Shown: in pieces, positions 1 to 9,311 of the stretch | How positions within the stretch are numbered: position 1 is the stretch's first letter | How the letters are laid out: each line of letters opens with the position of its first letter | DNA from: Runella sp. MFBS21 | GTDB lineage: Bacteria; Bacteroidota; Bacteroidia; Cytophagales; Spirosomataceae | Length of the DNA stretch: 64,000 nucleotides | Direction of reading: 5' to 3' | Assembly: GCF_029433105.1 (NCBI RefSeq) | Contig: NZ_JARNTW010000006.1 | Coordinates: forward strand, 230,005-294,004 | The notes under the pieces: generated by a model | Told to the model about the DNA's origin: nothing | The model's database searches: none | The model's input: the letters and a program-made list of their open reading frames with translations, nothing else | Program-made: the position numbers and the translations under genes

Positions 1-1224
1 TTTGACTATAAGCCAAAATTAGAGCAAATGTGGGGACAAAATCTGCCCGAATCGGTTCGAAAAGGGCAGCGTTTGACGGGAATGACGGCCGGACAGAGTA
101 GTTTTCCTTTGGCAGCCTCGGTTTACAAATTTGCCCAATATGGCCAAAGTCGGATGTGGATAAGTGAGCTATTGCCTCATATCTCCAAAATCACCGATGA
201 AGCTACTTTCATTAGGTCGATGCATACTGAAGCCATCAACCACGACCCTGCCGTTACTTTTTTTCAAACAGGTAGTCAGCAAGGGGGGCGGCCTTCATTT
301 GGCTCTTGGGTCAGCTATGGGCTAGGTTCCGACAACCAAAACCTACCTTCTTTTGTAGTACTGCTGTCCAAAGGTCGTGGAGGAGACCAACCACTATATG
401 CCAAACTTTGGTCAAATGGATTTTTACCTTCGGTACACCAAGGCGTGGTTTTTCGCTCGGGTCCCGATCCCGTCTTTTATCTCAACAACCCACCGGGAAT
501 CGACCGTACTAGCCGACGTCGTATGCTCGACTACCTCGCCAAAATGCACCAAGACCAGTACAAACAGGTACTTGACCCCGAAATTAATAGCCGGATGGCA
601 CAGTATGAAATGGCCTACCGAATGCAAACCGCCGTACCCGAAACCTTAGATATTTCAAAAGAGCCCGATTATATTTTTGATATGTATGGGCCAGAAGCGC
701 GTAAGGCGGGCACTTTTGCGGCCAATTGCCTTTTGGCCAGAAAACTAGCCGAGAAAGGAGTTAAATTTATCCAATTATATCATCAGGGCTGGGACCAGCA
801 CGGAAACCTTCCTAACGACATCAAAATCATGACCAAATCCGTGGATCAAGCATCGGCTGCTTTGGTATTGGATTTGAAACAAAGAGGATTACTAGACGAT
901 ACACTCATTATTTGGGGTGGCGAATTTGGCCGAGGTTCTTATTCACAAGGGAAGCTCACCAAAGAAAGCTACGGGCGCGATCATCACCCTCGTGCATTTA
1001 CGATATGGATGGCAGGAGCAGGCGTAAAAAAAGGATACATTCATGGCGAAACCGACGATTTTAGTTACAATATCGTTCGTGACCCTGTACACGTACATGA
1101 TTTTCAGGCTACTGTTATGCACTTATTGGGTATTGACCATGAGCAACTTACCTTCAAGTTTCAAGGAAGAAGATACCGACTTACGGATGTTCATGGAAAA
1201 GTGGTAAAACCTATCTTGACATAA
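1..1224 (+). CDS. DUF1501 (sulfatase-like) protein, 5'-truncated by window edge
   Basis: The reading frame is open from base 1, so the true start lies upstream; 407 residues remain. I recognise the C-terminal part of the DUF1501 family, secreted alkaline-phosphatase/sulfatase-fold proteins common in Planctomycetes and Cytophagales. Supporting motifs are QGWDQHGNLP, the WGGEFGRG block and GRDHHPRAFTIWMAG, which carry the metal-site-like Asp/His residues of the fold. In these genomes such proteins usually sit beside a DUF1553/DUF1549 cytochrome-like partner, which would be left of the window. Substrate unknown. A clear terminator follows the stop. Confidence 0.85.
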   Translation, partial: FDYKPKLEQMWGQNLPESVRKGQRLTGMTAGQSSFPLAASVYKFAQYGQSRMWISELLPHISKITDEATFIRSMHTEAINHDPAVTFFQTGSQQGGRPSFGSWVSYGLGSDNQNLPSFVVLLSKGRGGDQPLYAKLWSNGFLPSVHQGVVFRSGPDPVFYLNNPPGIDRTSRRRMLDYLAKMHQDQYKQVLDPEINSRMAQYEMAYRMQTAVPETLDISKEPDYIFDMYGPEARKAGTFAANCLLARKLAEKGVKFIQLYHQGWDQHGNLPNDIKIMTKSVDQASAALVLDLKQRGLLDDTLIIWGGEFGRGSYSQGKLTKESYGRDHHPRAFTIWMAGAGVKKGYIHGETDDFSYNIVRDPVHVHDFQATVMHLLGIDHEQLTFKFQGRRYRLTDVHGKVVKPILT

Positions 1225-1246
1225 CTAATTCATTAGTAACCATTTA

Positions 1247-1273
1247 AAAAGCAAAGCTTAACGCTTTGCTTTT
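1247..1273 (+). terminator. Rho-independent terminator after the DUF1501 gene
   Basis: A perfect GCAAAGC/GCTTTGC stem, extended by A/T pairs, has a 5-base loop (TTAAC) and runs into a T tract. It lies 23 bases past the DUF1501 stop and separates it from the next gene. Confidence 0.8.
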
Positions 1274-1352
1274 TTTATTTTCTGAAGTCAATTTTTGGAT
1301 GGCCACAGCGTTATTGAAATACATTTTTCCATTCCAAAATTCACTTCTACCA

Positions 1353-2522
1353 ATGAAACACACCTTTACGTTCCTCGCTTTTGTGCTTACCTTTCATGCT
1401 TTCGCCCAGACCGAAAAAGGTAACTCATTTATCTCTGGAAATCTATCTACCAATTTTAGTGTGGTCGATTACCCCAAGGACATTTCTACAAAGTCAAACA
1501 CATTCTCATTTTCGTATGGGGTTGTGTATGGGAAATTTGTCAAAGACAATATCCTATGGCGCAGTAGTATATCTCAATCTTTTGGTCGTTCAAAATATGA
1601 CATTGATCAAAGTAATTTTCTAGGCAAGTTTCGCAACCCTTCTACCTATGTTTCTATCAGTTCAGGAGGATTTTATTATTTTGGGCAAGAACGTTGGAGA
1701 GGCTTTGTGGGAGGCGGACTTAGTCTTTCCAGTTCCTTTTCTCGCACCACTCAAACCGACAATAATGGCATGGTATCAGAAAAGAAAGACAATAGTATTT
1801 CAATAAACCCATTTTTTGAAGCAGGAGCTACTTATTTTTTCAGTAAACGGCTTGCTGTTCAGTTGTCGGCCACATCAAACTCTTTTCCATTAACTATCGG
1901 AGGATTTTCAACAGGTCTGCTCTATTGGATAAAACCCACTTCTTATGGGATTGAAACAAAAGACCTTTCTACCCTTCAAAAAGGCAGATGGCTGCTAGGT
2001 ACAACCTTTGGATTTAGGAATCAAACTACCGATCCAGCACCTCTTCCGACCAATGCCAGAGCTAACGAAAGTAATACCAATATCTCTTTTAAAATTTCGA
2101 AGTTTGTACAAGACAAAACCCTTATGGGTATCCGTGTAGGCTATGGCCGAGATTTCAATAAGACTTCCTCCCAACAAGATGTAAAAAATACCTTGAACAC
2201 TTACAATGCAGGCATTTTCGTGAGGAAATATTTTTTACCTAGCCGTCTTACTCCTTATGGCGAAATCGCCGCCAATTACATCAGGGTAAATTCCAAACAA
2301 GAAAGAAACTCAAATATCATATCTGAATCCCACGGCAACACCTACGAACTATACCCGAGTGTGGGCTTGGCTTATTTGATTAGTAATCGCTTTTTGATTG
2401 AGACAGAACTGGCCTCTTTTCGGGTAAATTACGACACCACTGCCCATTCTGATTATAAGATATGGCGCACCAACCTCAATGCAGGACTTAGTCCTAACTT
2501 TAGCGTGTCGTACGTATTTTAA
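1353..2522 (+). CDS. Outer-membrane beta-barrel protein
   Basis: A 389-residue protein starting at the ATG that opens a classical signal peptide (MKHTFTFLAFVLTFHAFAQ). The same frame is open further upstream, but that start would lie in the preceding terminator. The mature part is a run of alternating hydrophobic/polar strands rich in aromatic residues, with repeated phrases such as GSFYYF-like and VGLAYLI strands, and it ends in aromatic F (VSYVF), as outer-membrane barrels do. Two similar halves each begin with a GxxFGF-type strand, suggesting about 16-20 strands. Function and ligand unknown. Confidence 0.75.
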   Translation: MKHTFTFLAFVLTFHAFAQTEKGNSFISGNLSTNFSVVDYPKDISTKSNTFSFSYGVVYGKFVKDNILWRSSISQSFGRSKYDIDQSNFLGKFRNPSTYVSISSGGFYYFGQERWRGFVGGGLSLSSSFSRTTQTDNNGMVSEKKDNSISINPFFEAGATYFFSKRLAVQLSATSNSFPLTIGGFSTGLLYWIKPTSYGIETKDLSTLQKGRWLLGTTFGFRNQTTDPAPLPTNARANESNTNISFKISKFVQDKTLMGIRVGYGRDFNKTSSQQDVKNTLNTYNAGIFVRKYFLPSRLTPYGEIAANYIRVNSKQERNSNIISESHGNTYELYPSVGLAYLISNRFLIETELASFRVNYDTTAHSDYKIWRTNLNAGLSPNFSVSYVF

Positions 2523-2527
2523 AAAAA

Positions 2528-2562
2528 GCGAAGCCGTGGGTATATTGTACCTACGGCTTCGC
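2528..2562. terminator. Bidirectional terminator between the barrel gene and ftsY
   Basis: A 10-bp stem GCGAAGCCGT/ACGGCTTCGC with a 15-base loop. On the minus strand it is followed by seven T residues, so it is best as the ftsY terminator. On the plus strand it closes the barrel gene directly after its stop. Confidence 0.75.
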
Positions 2563-2583
2563 TTCTATAAGGAAGAAAATCAG

Positions 2584-3540
2584 CTATTTTTTAAAGAGGG
2601 AATCAACAAACTCTGCCCTATCAAATACCTGCAAATCGTCCATTTTTTCTCCTACTCCAATGTATTTGACCGGAATCTTAAATTCATCCGAAATTCCAAT
2701 CACTACGCCTCCTTTTGCTGTTCCGTCGAGCTTTGTGATAGCCAAGGCACTCACTTCCGTAGCTTTTGTAAATTCGCGGGCTTGAATCACCGCATTTTGA
2801 CCCGTACTACCATCCAGTACCAACAATACCTCATGAGGAGCTTCGGGCAAAACTTTCTGCATTACCCGTTTGATTTTCGAAAGCTCGTTCATCAAGTTTA
2901 CTTTGGTATGTAAGCGACCCGCGGTATCCACAATTACCACATCAGCGTTCATTTCAAGGCCTTTCTTTACGGCATCATGCGCTACTGCGGCAGGGTCGGT
3001 ATTCATGCCATGCTCAATCACAGGTACCCCTGCTCGTTGTCCCCAAGTTTTGAGTTGATCTACAGCTGCCGCCCTAAAAGTATCCCCTGCACCCAAAACC
3101 ACTTTTTTACCTCGTTTATTGAATTGATGCGCCAATTTGCCGATAGTTGTTGTTTTGCCCGCTCCATTTACCCCTACCACCATGATGACATAAGGTTTGG
3201 GTAAATTTTCGGTTTCAAAACTATCTTTTATATCGAGGGATTTATTTTCCGTAAGTAAGGCAGCAATTTCCTCGCGCAAAATACGATCCAACTCAGAAGT
3301 GGTAGTGTATTTATCTTTGGCAACTCGCTCTTCGATGCGCTTTATAATCTTGACAGTAGTCCCTACACCAACATCTGAACTAATAAGGATTTCTTCCAGT
3401 TCGTCAAGTACTTCCTCATCGACTTCTGATTTCCCTACAATAGCCCGGGTAAGTTTTCCAAAAAAACTCTCTTTCGTTTTTTCAAGCCCTTTGTCAAGTG
3501 ATTCTTTTTTTTCTTTAGAGAAAAAATCAAATAAACCCAT
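2584..3540 (-). CDS. ftsY: Signal recognition particle receptor FtsY
   Basis: FtsY is the membrane-associated GTPase that docks SRP-ribosome complexes at SecYEG. The 318-residue protein is the short Bacteroidota form with little acidic A domain. An N domain (about 20-100) is followed by the G domain with P-loop GVNGAGKTT (123-131), the DTFRAAA insertion-box segment (153-159), DTAGR (205-209) and TKLDG (269-273). The start is an ATG beginning MGLFDFFSKEKK, an amphipathic membrane-targeting stretch. It lies downstream of rpmG and the DUF4295 gene on the same strand, but a hairpin between them suggests separate transcription. Confidence 0.97.
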   Translation of the reverse strand: MGLFDFFSKEKKESLDKGLEKTKESFFGKLTRAIVGKSEVDEEVLDELEEILISSDVGVGTTVKIIKRIEERVAKDKYTTTSELDRILREEIAALLTENKSLDIKDSFETENLPKPYVIMVVGVNGAGKTTTIGKLAHQFNKRGKKVVLGAGDTFRAAAVDQLKTWGQRAGVPVIEHGMNTDPAAVAHDAVKKGLEMNADVVIVDTAGRLHTKVNLMNELSKIKRVMQKVLPEAPHEVLLVLDGSTGQNAVIQAREFTKATEVSALAITKLDGTAKGGVVIGISDEFKIPVKYIGVGEKMDDLQVFDRAEFVDSLFKK

Positions 3541-3640
3541 AGTTAGAAGGTAGTTTTTACGGTTTACAGTAGTCCCAAAAACAAGCGTTTTATAATTCTT
3601 TGTTTTTTGCTACTAGTTACGAACAAAAGTACAACAAAAA

Positions 3641-3660
3641 AAGTCCCTTGAGAGGGACTT
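3641..3660 (-). terminator. Terminator of the rpmG-DUF4295 unit
   Basis: The AAGTCCCT/AGGGACTT stem has a 4-base loop and a T-rich tail on the minus strand. It lies 36 bases past the DUF4295 stop and before ftsY. Confidence 0.75.
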
Positions 3661-3695
3661 TCTTAAATATCGTTACGGTAACAGAATCGTGCGGA

Positions 3696-3848
3696 TTAGT
3701 TTTTCAACGCAGCCTGTACCTCATCAGTAGGAACGATGACCTCCTTGAAAGTGTAAGCGCCAGTCTTAGGAGACTTCACAGCTTGAATCACCTTAGCATA
3801 AGTTTTACCACCTTCTTTTTTTAGGGTTGCAACTACTTTCTTTGCCAT
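3696..3848 (-). CDS. DUF4295 small ribosome-associated-type protein (50 aa)
   Basis: A 50-residue basic protein starting MAKKVVATLKKEGG and ending VQAALKN, read from the minus strand. It matches the DUF4295 family, a Bacteroidota-specific small protein almost always encoded directly after rpmG. Lysine-rich content and the location suggest a ribosome-associated role, but its function is not established to my knowledge. It lies 84 bases downstream of rpmG in the same orientation and shares its promoter and terminator. Confidence 0.85.
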   Translation of the reverse strand: MAKKVVATLKKEGGKTYAKVIQAVKSPKTGAYTFKEVIVPTDEVQAALKN

Positions 3849-3932
3849 GTTAGTATCAGTTAAAAATGTTAAGAGTTAATGGTTAATCGTTTAACAGTAC
3901 CAATTAACTATTAACGACCAACAAATAACAAA

Positions 3933-4115
3933 TTATTTGATTTCTTTATGAACCGTTACTTTTTTCAAATACGGGTTGTATTTTTTCATTTCCATACGCC
4001 CTGGCGTATTTTTACGGTTCTTAGTCGTGATATAGCGCGACATTCCTGGAACGCCTGACTCTTTCTGTACAGTACACTCCAAAATTACCTGAATTCTGTT
4101 ACCTTTCTTTGCCAT
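3933..4115 (-). CDS. rpmG: 50S ribosomal protein L33
   Basis: A 60-residue L33 (bL33) of the cysteine-free type: [18 protein letters not shown], then [14 protein letters not shown] and the C-terminal [16 protein letters not shown] signature. It is a component of the large ribosomal subunit near the E site. A near-consensus Bacteroidota promoter lies directly upstream. In many Bacteroidota rpmB (L28) precedes rpmG; here the upstream neighbour is a divergent kinase, so rpmB must be elsewhere. Confidence 0.97.
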   Translation of the reverse strand: MAKKGNRIQVILECTVQKESGVPGMSRYITTKNRKNTPGRMEMKKYNPYLKKVTVHKEIK

Positions 4116-4144
4116 TGCTTTACTTCAATTTTCAAAACGGAGTG

Positions 4145-4176
4145 CAAAGTTACAGATAATCAACTATAAGACAAAA
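4145..4176 (-). promoter_or_regulatory. Bacteroidota-type promoter of rpmG
   Basis: On the minus strand, TTTTG (4172-4176) is followed by exactly 19 bases and TAACTTTG (4145-4152), matching the TTTG-N19-TAnnTTTG sigma-A consensus. The -7 box ends 29 bases before the rpmG ATG. Confidence 0.75.
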
Positions 4177-4298
4177 CATTTTCTTAAAATTTAAGCAAAA
4201 ATTATTTAATTACATTTGCAGCATCATTCAAGATTGGCCTTCCTTATAGCTTGTGGAGGTTCTTTTACGGCACAACACACTACTAATAAAGGACTTTT

Positions 4299-5336
4299 AT
4301 GCGACTTACTCCGCGTATTATTGCTTTTTTGCTCGCATTATTTATATCGACTATTACAGTCGCTTTCTTATCTTTTGTCAATGCTACGACTACAAGTATG
4401 CTTTTTGTAGCGGGTCTTGCCAGTTTTGCAGGTTCTTTTTTCCTCATTATGTACGCTATCGAAATCTTGGTTTATCGAGAAGTCACCAAAATGCACAAAA
4501 CCATTCAGCGTCTCAAACTTAAAGACTTTAATTTTCCACGCAAAACGATCGTCAGCAACCCCAATCCCCTTAAGAAGTTAAATCAAGAGATTTTTGTTTA
4601 CGTAGCCAAAAAGCAGCAGGAAATTGATGAGCTAAAAAAACTCGAAGTATTTAGAAGGGAGTTTTTGGCCGATGTATCGCATGAGCTCAAAACCCCGATT
4701 TTTGCGGCCCAAGGCTTTATACATACACTTTTGGACGGCGCTATGGACGACGAAAAAGTGCGTGATAAATTTCTGCAAAAAGCCGCAAAAAGTCTGGATG
4801 GGCTAGATGCCCTTGTAAAAGATTTGGTAGCACTTTCCCAAATGGAAACTGGTGATATTAGAATGCATAAAGAACGGGTGGATTTGCGGCTTATTACCCT
4901 TGATGTATGTGAACAACTCGAAAACAAAGCCAATCAACGCAATACCATTCTCAAAATTAAGCCCGACCAAATGCAACATGTATGGGTCAAAGCTGATCCA
5001 CAACGTATCAATCAAGTGATGACAAATTTGATTGAAAATGCTATCAAGTACGGCAATGATAATGGCAAAGTGATTGTGCATTTTGAAGAAGAGAAAAAAC
5101 ATTATGTAGTGTCGGTACGTGACAATGGCCCTGGAATCCCGTCAGAACATTTGTCACGTATTTTTGAAAGGTTTTATAGAGTCGACAAAAGTCGTTCACG
5201 TGAAAAAGGAGGTACTGGGCTTGGATTGGCGATTGTCAAACATATTATCAACGCCCACGGCTCCAAAATTACGGTCACTAGCAAGATAGACAAAGGCACT
5301 ACTTTTGCCTTCAAATTGGACAAAGCAGAGATGTAA
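4299..5336 (+). CDS. PhoR-like sensor histidine kinase (orphan)
   Basis: A 345-residue membrane histidine kinase. Two N-terminal helices (about 7-28 and 34-58) enclose only a few residues, so there is no extracytoplasmic sensor domain. HisKA follows, with H128 in DVSHELKTP, then HATPase with an N box (NLIENAIKYG, 243-252), DNGPGI (275-280), the F box FERFYRVDKS and GTGLGL (305-310). The order and motifs are those of the PhoR/WalK family. No response regulator lies beside it. A TACATTTG -7-like box (4211-4218) lies upstream without a clear -33. Confidence 0.9.
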   Translation: MRLTPRIIAFLLALFISTITVAFLSFVNATTTSMLFVAGLASFAGSFFLIMYAIEILVYREVTKMHKTIQRLKLKDFNFPRKTIVSNPNPLKKLNQEIFVYVAKKQQEIDELKKLEVFRREFLADVSHELKTPIFAAQGFIHTLLDGAMDDEKVRDKFLQKAAKSLDGLDALVKDLVALSQMETGDIRMHKERVDLRLITLDVCEQLENKANQRNTILKIKPDQMQHVWVKADPQRINQVMTNLIENAIKYGNDNGKVIVHFEEEKKHYVVSVRDNGPGIPSEHLSRIFERFYRVDKSRSREKGGTGLGLAIVKHIINAHGSKITVTSKIDKGTTFAFKLDKAEM

Positions 5337-5414
5337 GTAAAGCGAACTTTTGCGTTTTATTTGTTCTAACATTATTAAAATCAATCATCCTCAAACTAGC
5401 TGTAGGCTTAATTA

Positions 5415-5462
5415 ACTTATTTTACGGATTAGGCTGATTGAACTTTTTTGACTTATTTTACG
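5415..5462 (+). repeat. 12-bp direct repeat upstream of the glycan cluster
   Basis: ACTTATTTTACG occurs at 5415-5426 and again at 5451-5462, 36 bp apart, in the 190-base gap before the epimerase gene. It could be a tandem regulator site; there is no other support. Confidence 0.4.
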
Positions 5463-5526
5463 CCCTAAAACTGAGAAAAATAGAAATTTTCCAATATTAA
5501 CAACACTTCAAAAAGACGCTTTTTGT

Positions 5527-6600
5527 ATGAACATTGCACTTGTCACTGGTTCGGCTGGGTTGATTGGAAGCGAGTCGGTCGCTTTTTTTGCTGATAAATT
5601 TGACCTCGTCATTGGGGTAGATAATAACTTACGCCAATATTTCTTTGGCCAAGATGGAAATACCGAATGGAATCGAAATCGTATCCAAGAGTCTTATTCC
5701 AACTATAAACATTATAGTGCTGATATTCGAGAAGTAAGCCAATTAGAGCCTATTTTCAAAGAATATGGTGCTGATATTAAGCTTATTGTACATACTGCGG
5801 CACAGCCTAGCCACGATTGGGCAGCACGCGAGCCTTTCACTGATTTTGGGGTAAACGCAGTAGGTACGCTCAATATGCTCGAAATGACCCGCCTAAACTG
5901 CCCTGAAGCGGTCTTTATTTTTACTTCTACCAACAAAGTATATGGCGATAATCCCAATTACTTACCCCTTGTTGAGTTAGAAACTCGCTGGGAAATTTCG
6001 GAAGACCATGCTTACTTCAAAAACGGAATCGATGAGCATCATAGCCTTGATCATACCAAGCACTCTATCTTTGGTGCCTCTAAGGTAGCCGCCGATATTA
6101 TGTGTCAAGAATATGGCCGCTATTTTGGGATGAAAGTGGGTGTATTCCGCGGTGGTTGTTTGACGGGTCCTAATCACTCAGGTGCACAGCTTCATGGTTT
6201 CTTAGCTTATCTCATGAAATGTACAATCACGGGTAATCCCTATATCATTTTTGGTTATAAAGGAAAACAAGTACGTGACAATATCCACAGCTATGACCTT
6301 GTAAATATGTTTTGGCATTACTACCAAAACCCACGCCCAGGAGAAGCTTATAATGCTGGTGGTGGCCGTTTTGCCAACTGCTCGATGTTGGAAGCGATTG
6401 CAATTTGCGAAAAAATAGCCGGTAAAAAACTAACCTACCACTATTCGGATACCAACCGTATCGGTGACCATATTTGGTATGTAAGTGATTTAACTAAATT
6501 TAAGAGCCACTACCCTGATTGGAATTGGACTTACAACCTTGAACAGACCTTGGTTCAGATTCATGATGGTATTGCCGCTCGTTTGGCATCGCATGTTTAA
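5527..6600 (+). CDS. SDR-family NAD-dependent epimerase, CDP-tyvelose 2-epimerase-like
   Basis: A 357-residue extended SDR with an N-terminal GxxGxxG dinucleotide motif (TGSAGLIGS, 7-15) and the TSTNKVYGD block (133-141) seen in CDP-paratose/tyvelose 2-epimerases and their relatives. The active-site region reads [12 protein letters not shown], so the usual YxxxK tyrosine is Phe182, with Lys186 kept. It probably acts on a nucleotide-activated sugar in the cytoplasm. It opens a same-strand run of glycan genes. The substrate cannot be read from sequence, and loss of the tyrosine means chemistry may differ from the classical family. Confidence 0.85.
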   Translation: MNIALVTGSAGLIGSESVAFFADKFDLVIGVDNNLRQYFFGQDGNTEWNRNRIQESYSNYKHYSADIREVSQLEPIFKEYGADIKLIVHTAAQPSHDWAAREPFTDFGVNAVGTLNMLEMTRLNCPEAVFIFTSTNKVYGDNPNYLPLVELETRWEISEDHAYFKNGIDEHHSLDHTKHSIFGASKVAADIMCQEYGRYFGMKVGVFRGGCLTGPNHSGAQLHGFLAYLMKCTITGNPYIIFGYKGKQVRDNIHSYDLVNMFWHYYQNPRPGEAYNAGGGRFANCSMLEAIAICEKIAGKKLTYHYSDTNRIGDHIWYVSDLTKFKSHYPDWNWTYNLEQTLVQIHDGIAARLASHV

Positions 6601-6702
6601 GGATTGTCGTCCCGACAAGCCATATCCATACATATTGAGATTATCCGCTGTTATAAGTTTTTGAGGGATAATTCTTTGATTTGATAGCCGACAACGAAAC
6701 AC

Positions 6703-7644
6703 ATGACCTCAAAGTACGTCATACTTATACCACAATACAATGATTGGGATGCGCTGAGTTTGCTCATTCAACGTATCAACGAAGACGTAGCGGCCGATAT
6801 ACTGGCTGCTACGTCTTTGGTTATTGTAGACGACTGTTCTAACAAGGATTTTGAGACTTTAACCACCTTCAAAGGGCTTAAGACTCAAATCGTCCGTCTT
6901 TATCGAAACCTTGGCCACCAGCGTGCCATTGCTATCGGCCTTTCTTATATTTCTCAAGAAGTAACTTGCGAAAAGGTAATCGTGATGGATGCCGACGGAG
7001 AGGACGCCCCTAAAGATATCAATGCCTTGGTAGAAGCCTCTCAAAAATTTCCTGACCGTATCATTTTTGCCCAACGTACCAAACGCCAAGAAAGCCTTAC
7101 TTTTAGGGTTTTTTATGCTATTTATAAGTTTGTATTTAAACAACTTACGGGAAAAATCATCACATTCGGCAACTTTTCACTTGTTCCTCAAAGACGTTTA
7201 CAAAACCTAGTACGCGTTTCGGAAATCTGGAACAACTTTCCTGGGGGAATTATTCGTTCTAAAATCCCTTATGAAGCAGTACCTACTGAACGAGGCAAAC
7301 GTTTAGCAGGAGAAAGCAAGATGAATTTTGTTTCTCTGGTTTTACATGGACTCAGTACCGTATCTGTTTTGATTGATATTACAGCCGTTCGAATCCTTAT
7401 TTTTTCGATTGGAATGTCAGTAACAGCCTTGGTAGTAATATGTATAGTACTTTTTTTGAAATGGATTAACGATGCCTCACCAGGGTGGGCTTCTACGCTA
7501 AGTTCTGCTTTACTGATTGTGGTATTACAGTCCTTCCTAATTTCGCTGTTTTTGGTATTTATGGTTCTACAATACCGTACCCAACAGCAGTTCATTCCGG
7601 TACTTCAATACCGCGACTTTATTGAGCAAGTTGAAGAAATATAA
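6703..7644 (+). CDS. GT2 glycosyltransferase with two C-terminal membrane helices (polyprenyl-phosphate-sugar synthase-like)
   Basis: A 313-residue GT-A family 2 protein. The N-terminal half has a VIVDDCS nucleotide-binding strand (about 40-46) and MDADGED (95-101), the DxD metal/UDP site. Helices at about 231-252 and 267-290 anchor it in the membrane. This layout matches GtrB/ArnC/DPM1-type enzymes that move a sugar from a nucleotide donor to a polyprenyl phosphate. It lies 102 bases after the epimerase and 47 before a GT-C-like enzyme that could use such a lipid-linked donor. Sugar unknown. Confidence 0.85.
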   Translation: MTSKYVILIPQYNDWDALSLLIQRINEDVAADILAATSLVIVDDCSNKDFETLTTFKGLKTQIVRLYRNLGHQRAIAIGLSYISQEVTCEKVIVMDADGEDAPKDINALVEASQKFPDRIIFAQRTKRQESLTFRVFYAIYKFVFKQLTGKIITFGNFSLVPQRRLQNLVRVSEIWNNFPGGIIRSKIPYEAVPTERGKRLAGESKMNFVSLVLHGLSTVSVLIDITAVRILIFSIGMSVTALVVICIVLFLKWINDASPGWASTLSSALLIVVLQSFLISLFLVFMVLQYRTQQQFIPVLQYRDFIEQVEEI

Positions 7645-7691
7645 AGTTCGGGAGAAGAAGAGATTTCTACAGATAAAGATTAACGTGCAAG

Positions 7692-9311
7692 GTGATAAGT
7701 TTTGATGATTTTCCGATAGTATACTTCGCTTTAGGCTATGTGTTAGCTATCGGGATTGTTTTGATTTTACTTTTACAGACCAATCTTCCTTCTTTTTCTC
7801 GCATTTTTATCGGGTTATCGCTTTTTCTTGTGGCTTTTATGCGATTGCCTATCTTGGTTTTCAATCAAGAAATCAATCCCGACGAAAGTCAGATGATTGC
7901 CCACGCGATTACGCTCAAACAATTTCCTCTTTATTGGCAGTCTGTGGATGGTACTACGATTGGTCCTTTAGATAATTATGCCCTTATTTTACCTTCCCTT
8001 TTTGGCCTTCCCTTTGATTATACTTCGGCACGGCTCATGGGTCTTCTGTGTGTCTTAGGCAGTCTCTGGTTTTTCTATCAAAGCCTCATTCATTTTTTTG
8101 ATAAGACTACCGCCCAGCTTTCACTATTGCCTGTTGTATTTTTTGTAGCCTTTACTCAAGAAGTCGATTTTGTACATTATTCTAGCGAGCAGTTGCCTGT
8201 TTTATTACTCAACATCGGACTATGGCTGTTGAGCAAAATAACTTCTGCCTCCCGTCTCAAACAACCTTCTCTAAATACCATTTTCTTTTTAGGAGTAGTA
8301 CTTAGTATGAGTCCTTTTGCCAAAATTCAAGTAGTGCCCCAAGCAGTGGTGATTGGTGCTTTTGCGCTTGTAAGCTTATGGAACAATCGGTTATTCTGGC
8401 AATATTTTTTATACTTAATTGCTGGAAGTTTATCATTTCTTGGAATTGTACTTTTAACTATAGCCTCTTTCGGCGTACTCGACGACTTTTGGGATTATTA
8501 TATTCTAGGCAATCTTATTTATGCCAGTGGGAGTTCTCTCATTGACGCCATTGCACGGTTACCTTTTTTCATTGCAAAAAGTAATTCATTTTTACTTTTT
8601 CTCGCCAGTATTTCACTTTGTGTTATTCTGGTAGGACTACAACATAAGAAAAAGTCTTTCAAAATGACTTGGCTCGAGGCATTCGTATTTGCTTGGTTAC
8701 TAGCTGCTCTTTTTGCGGCCACAAAATCTGGCAACGATTTTCTCCATTATCTCAACTTTTGCATTTATCCTTTTGCCCTTTTAGGAGCTATTTTAATAGC
8801 ACACTATACCCTCAAGACGCCTTTCAAATTGGTGATGGCGGCGGCCTTATCCCTTTTACCTTTTTTAGGAGCGTTTGCATATCCAGTCGTTAGGCATTTA
8901 CCACTCAATGCTTATGTATCAGGAGCTAGCCACCAAGTTCCGAGAAGCGAGGTATCGAAATTGATTTTAAAATATGCTCATCCAGGAGAAAGGCTAGTGA
9001 TATGGGGATGGATGTGTCGCTATCATGTAGAAACTCAAATGCCCCAAGGCACTGCCGAAAATCACTCCGAAAGGTGTATTTATCCTCATCCTCTGCGCCA
9101 AAAATATTATGAGCGCTTTTTGAGTGATTTGCAAAAAAATCAACCCAAGGTATTTGTAGATGCAGTAGGGCCGAATAGCCTCTGGCTCAACGACCCAGCT
9201 ACGCAAGCCCACGAAAAGTTTCCTAAACTGAAAGCTTTCATTTCAGAGCATTATCATTTTATAGGTGAAGTAGAACATACCCGAGTGTATATCCGAAATA
9301 CCAAAAAATAA
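7692..9311 (+). CDS. Multi-pass GT-C-like membrane glycosyltransferase (ArnT/PMT-type fold)
   Basis: A 539-residue protein with about ten to twelve hydrophobic helices and a soluble C-terminal tail of about 125 residues. The first outside loop carries NPDESQ, the acidic Asp/Glu placement typical of GT-C enzymes that use polyprenyl-phosphate sugars on the outer face of the inner membrane. The tail contains LVIWGWMCRYH, as in several Bacteroidota GT39-like proteins. The start is a GTG; no in-frame ATG lies nearby, so the start is uncertain by a few codons. It fits downstream of the polyprenyl-sugar synthase-like gene. Confidence 0.75.
   Translation: MISFDDFPIVYFALGYVLAIGIVLILLLQTNLPSFSRIFIGLSLFLVAFMRLPILVFNQEINPDESQMIAHAITLKQFPLYWQSVDGTTIGPLDNYALILPSLFGLPFDYTSARLMGLLCVLGSLWFFYQSLIHFFDKTTAQLSLLPVVFFVAFTQEVDFVHYSSEQLPVLLLNIGLWLLSKITSASRLKQPSLNTIFFLGVVLSMSPFAKIQVVPQAVVIGAFALVSLWNNRLFWQYFLYLIAGSLSFLGIVLLTIASFGVLDDFWDYYILGNLIYASGSSLIDAIARLPFFIAKSNSFLLFLASISLCVILVGLQHKKKSFKMTWLEAFVFAWLLAALFAATKSGNDFLHYLNFCIYPFALLGAILIAHYTLKTPFKLVMAAALSLLPFLGAFAYPVVRHLPLNAYVSGASHQVPRSEVSKLILKYAHPGERLVIWGWMCRYHVETQMPQGTAENHSERCIYPHPLRQKYYERFLSDLQKNQPKVFVDAVGPNSLWLNDPATQAHEKFPKLKAFISEHYHFIGEVEHTRVYIRNTKK

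Noticed and set aside
2479..2913. 144-codon plus-strand open frame opposite the end of ftsY
   Set aside because: It lies antisense to well-supported ftsY codons and has no family pattern; it also crosses the terminator.
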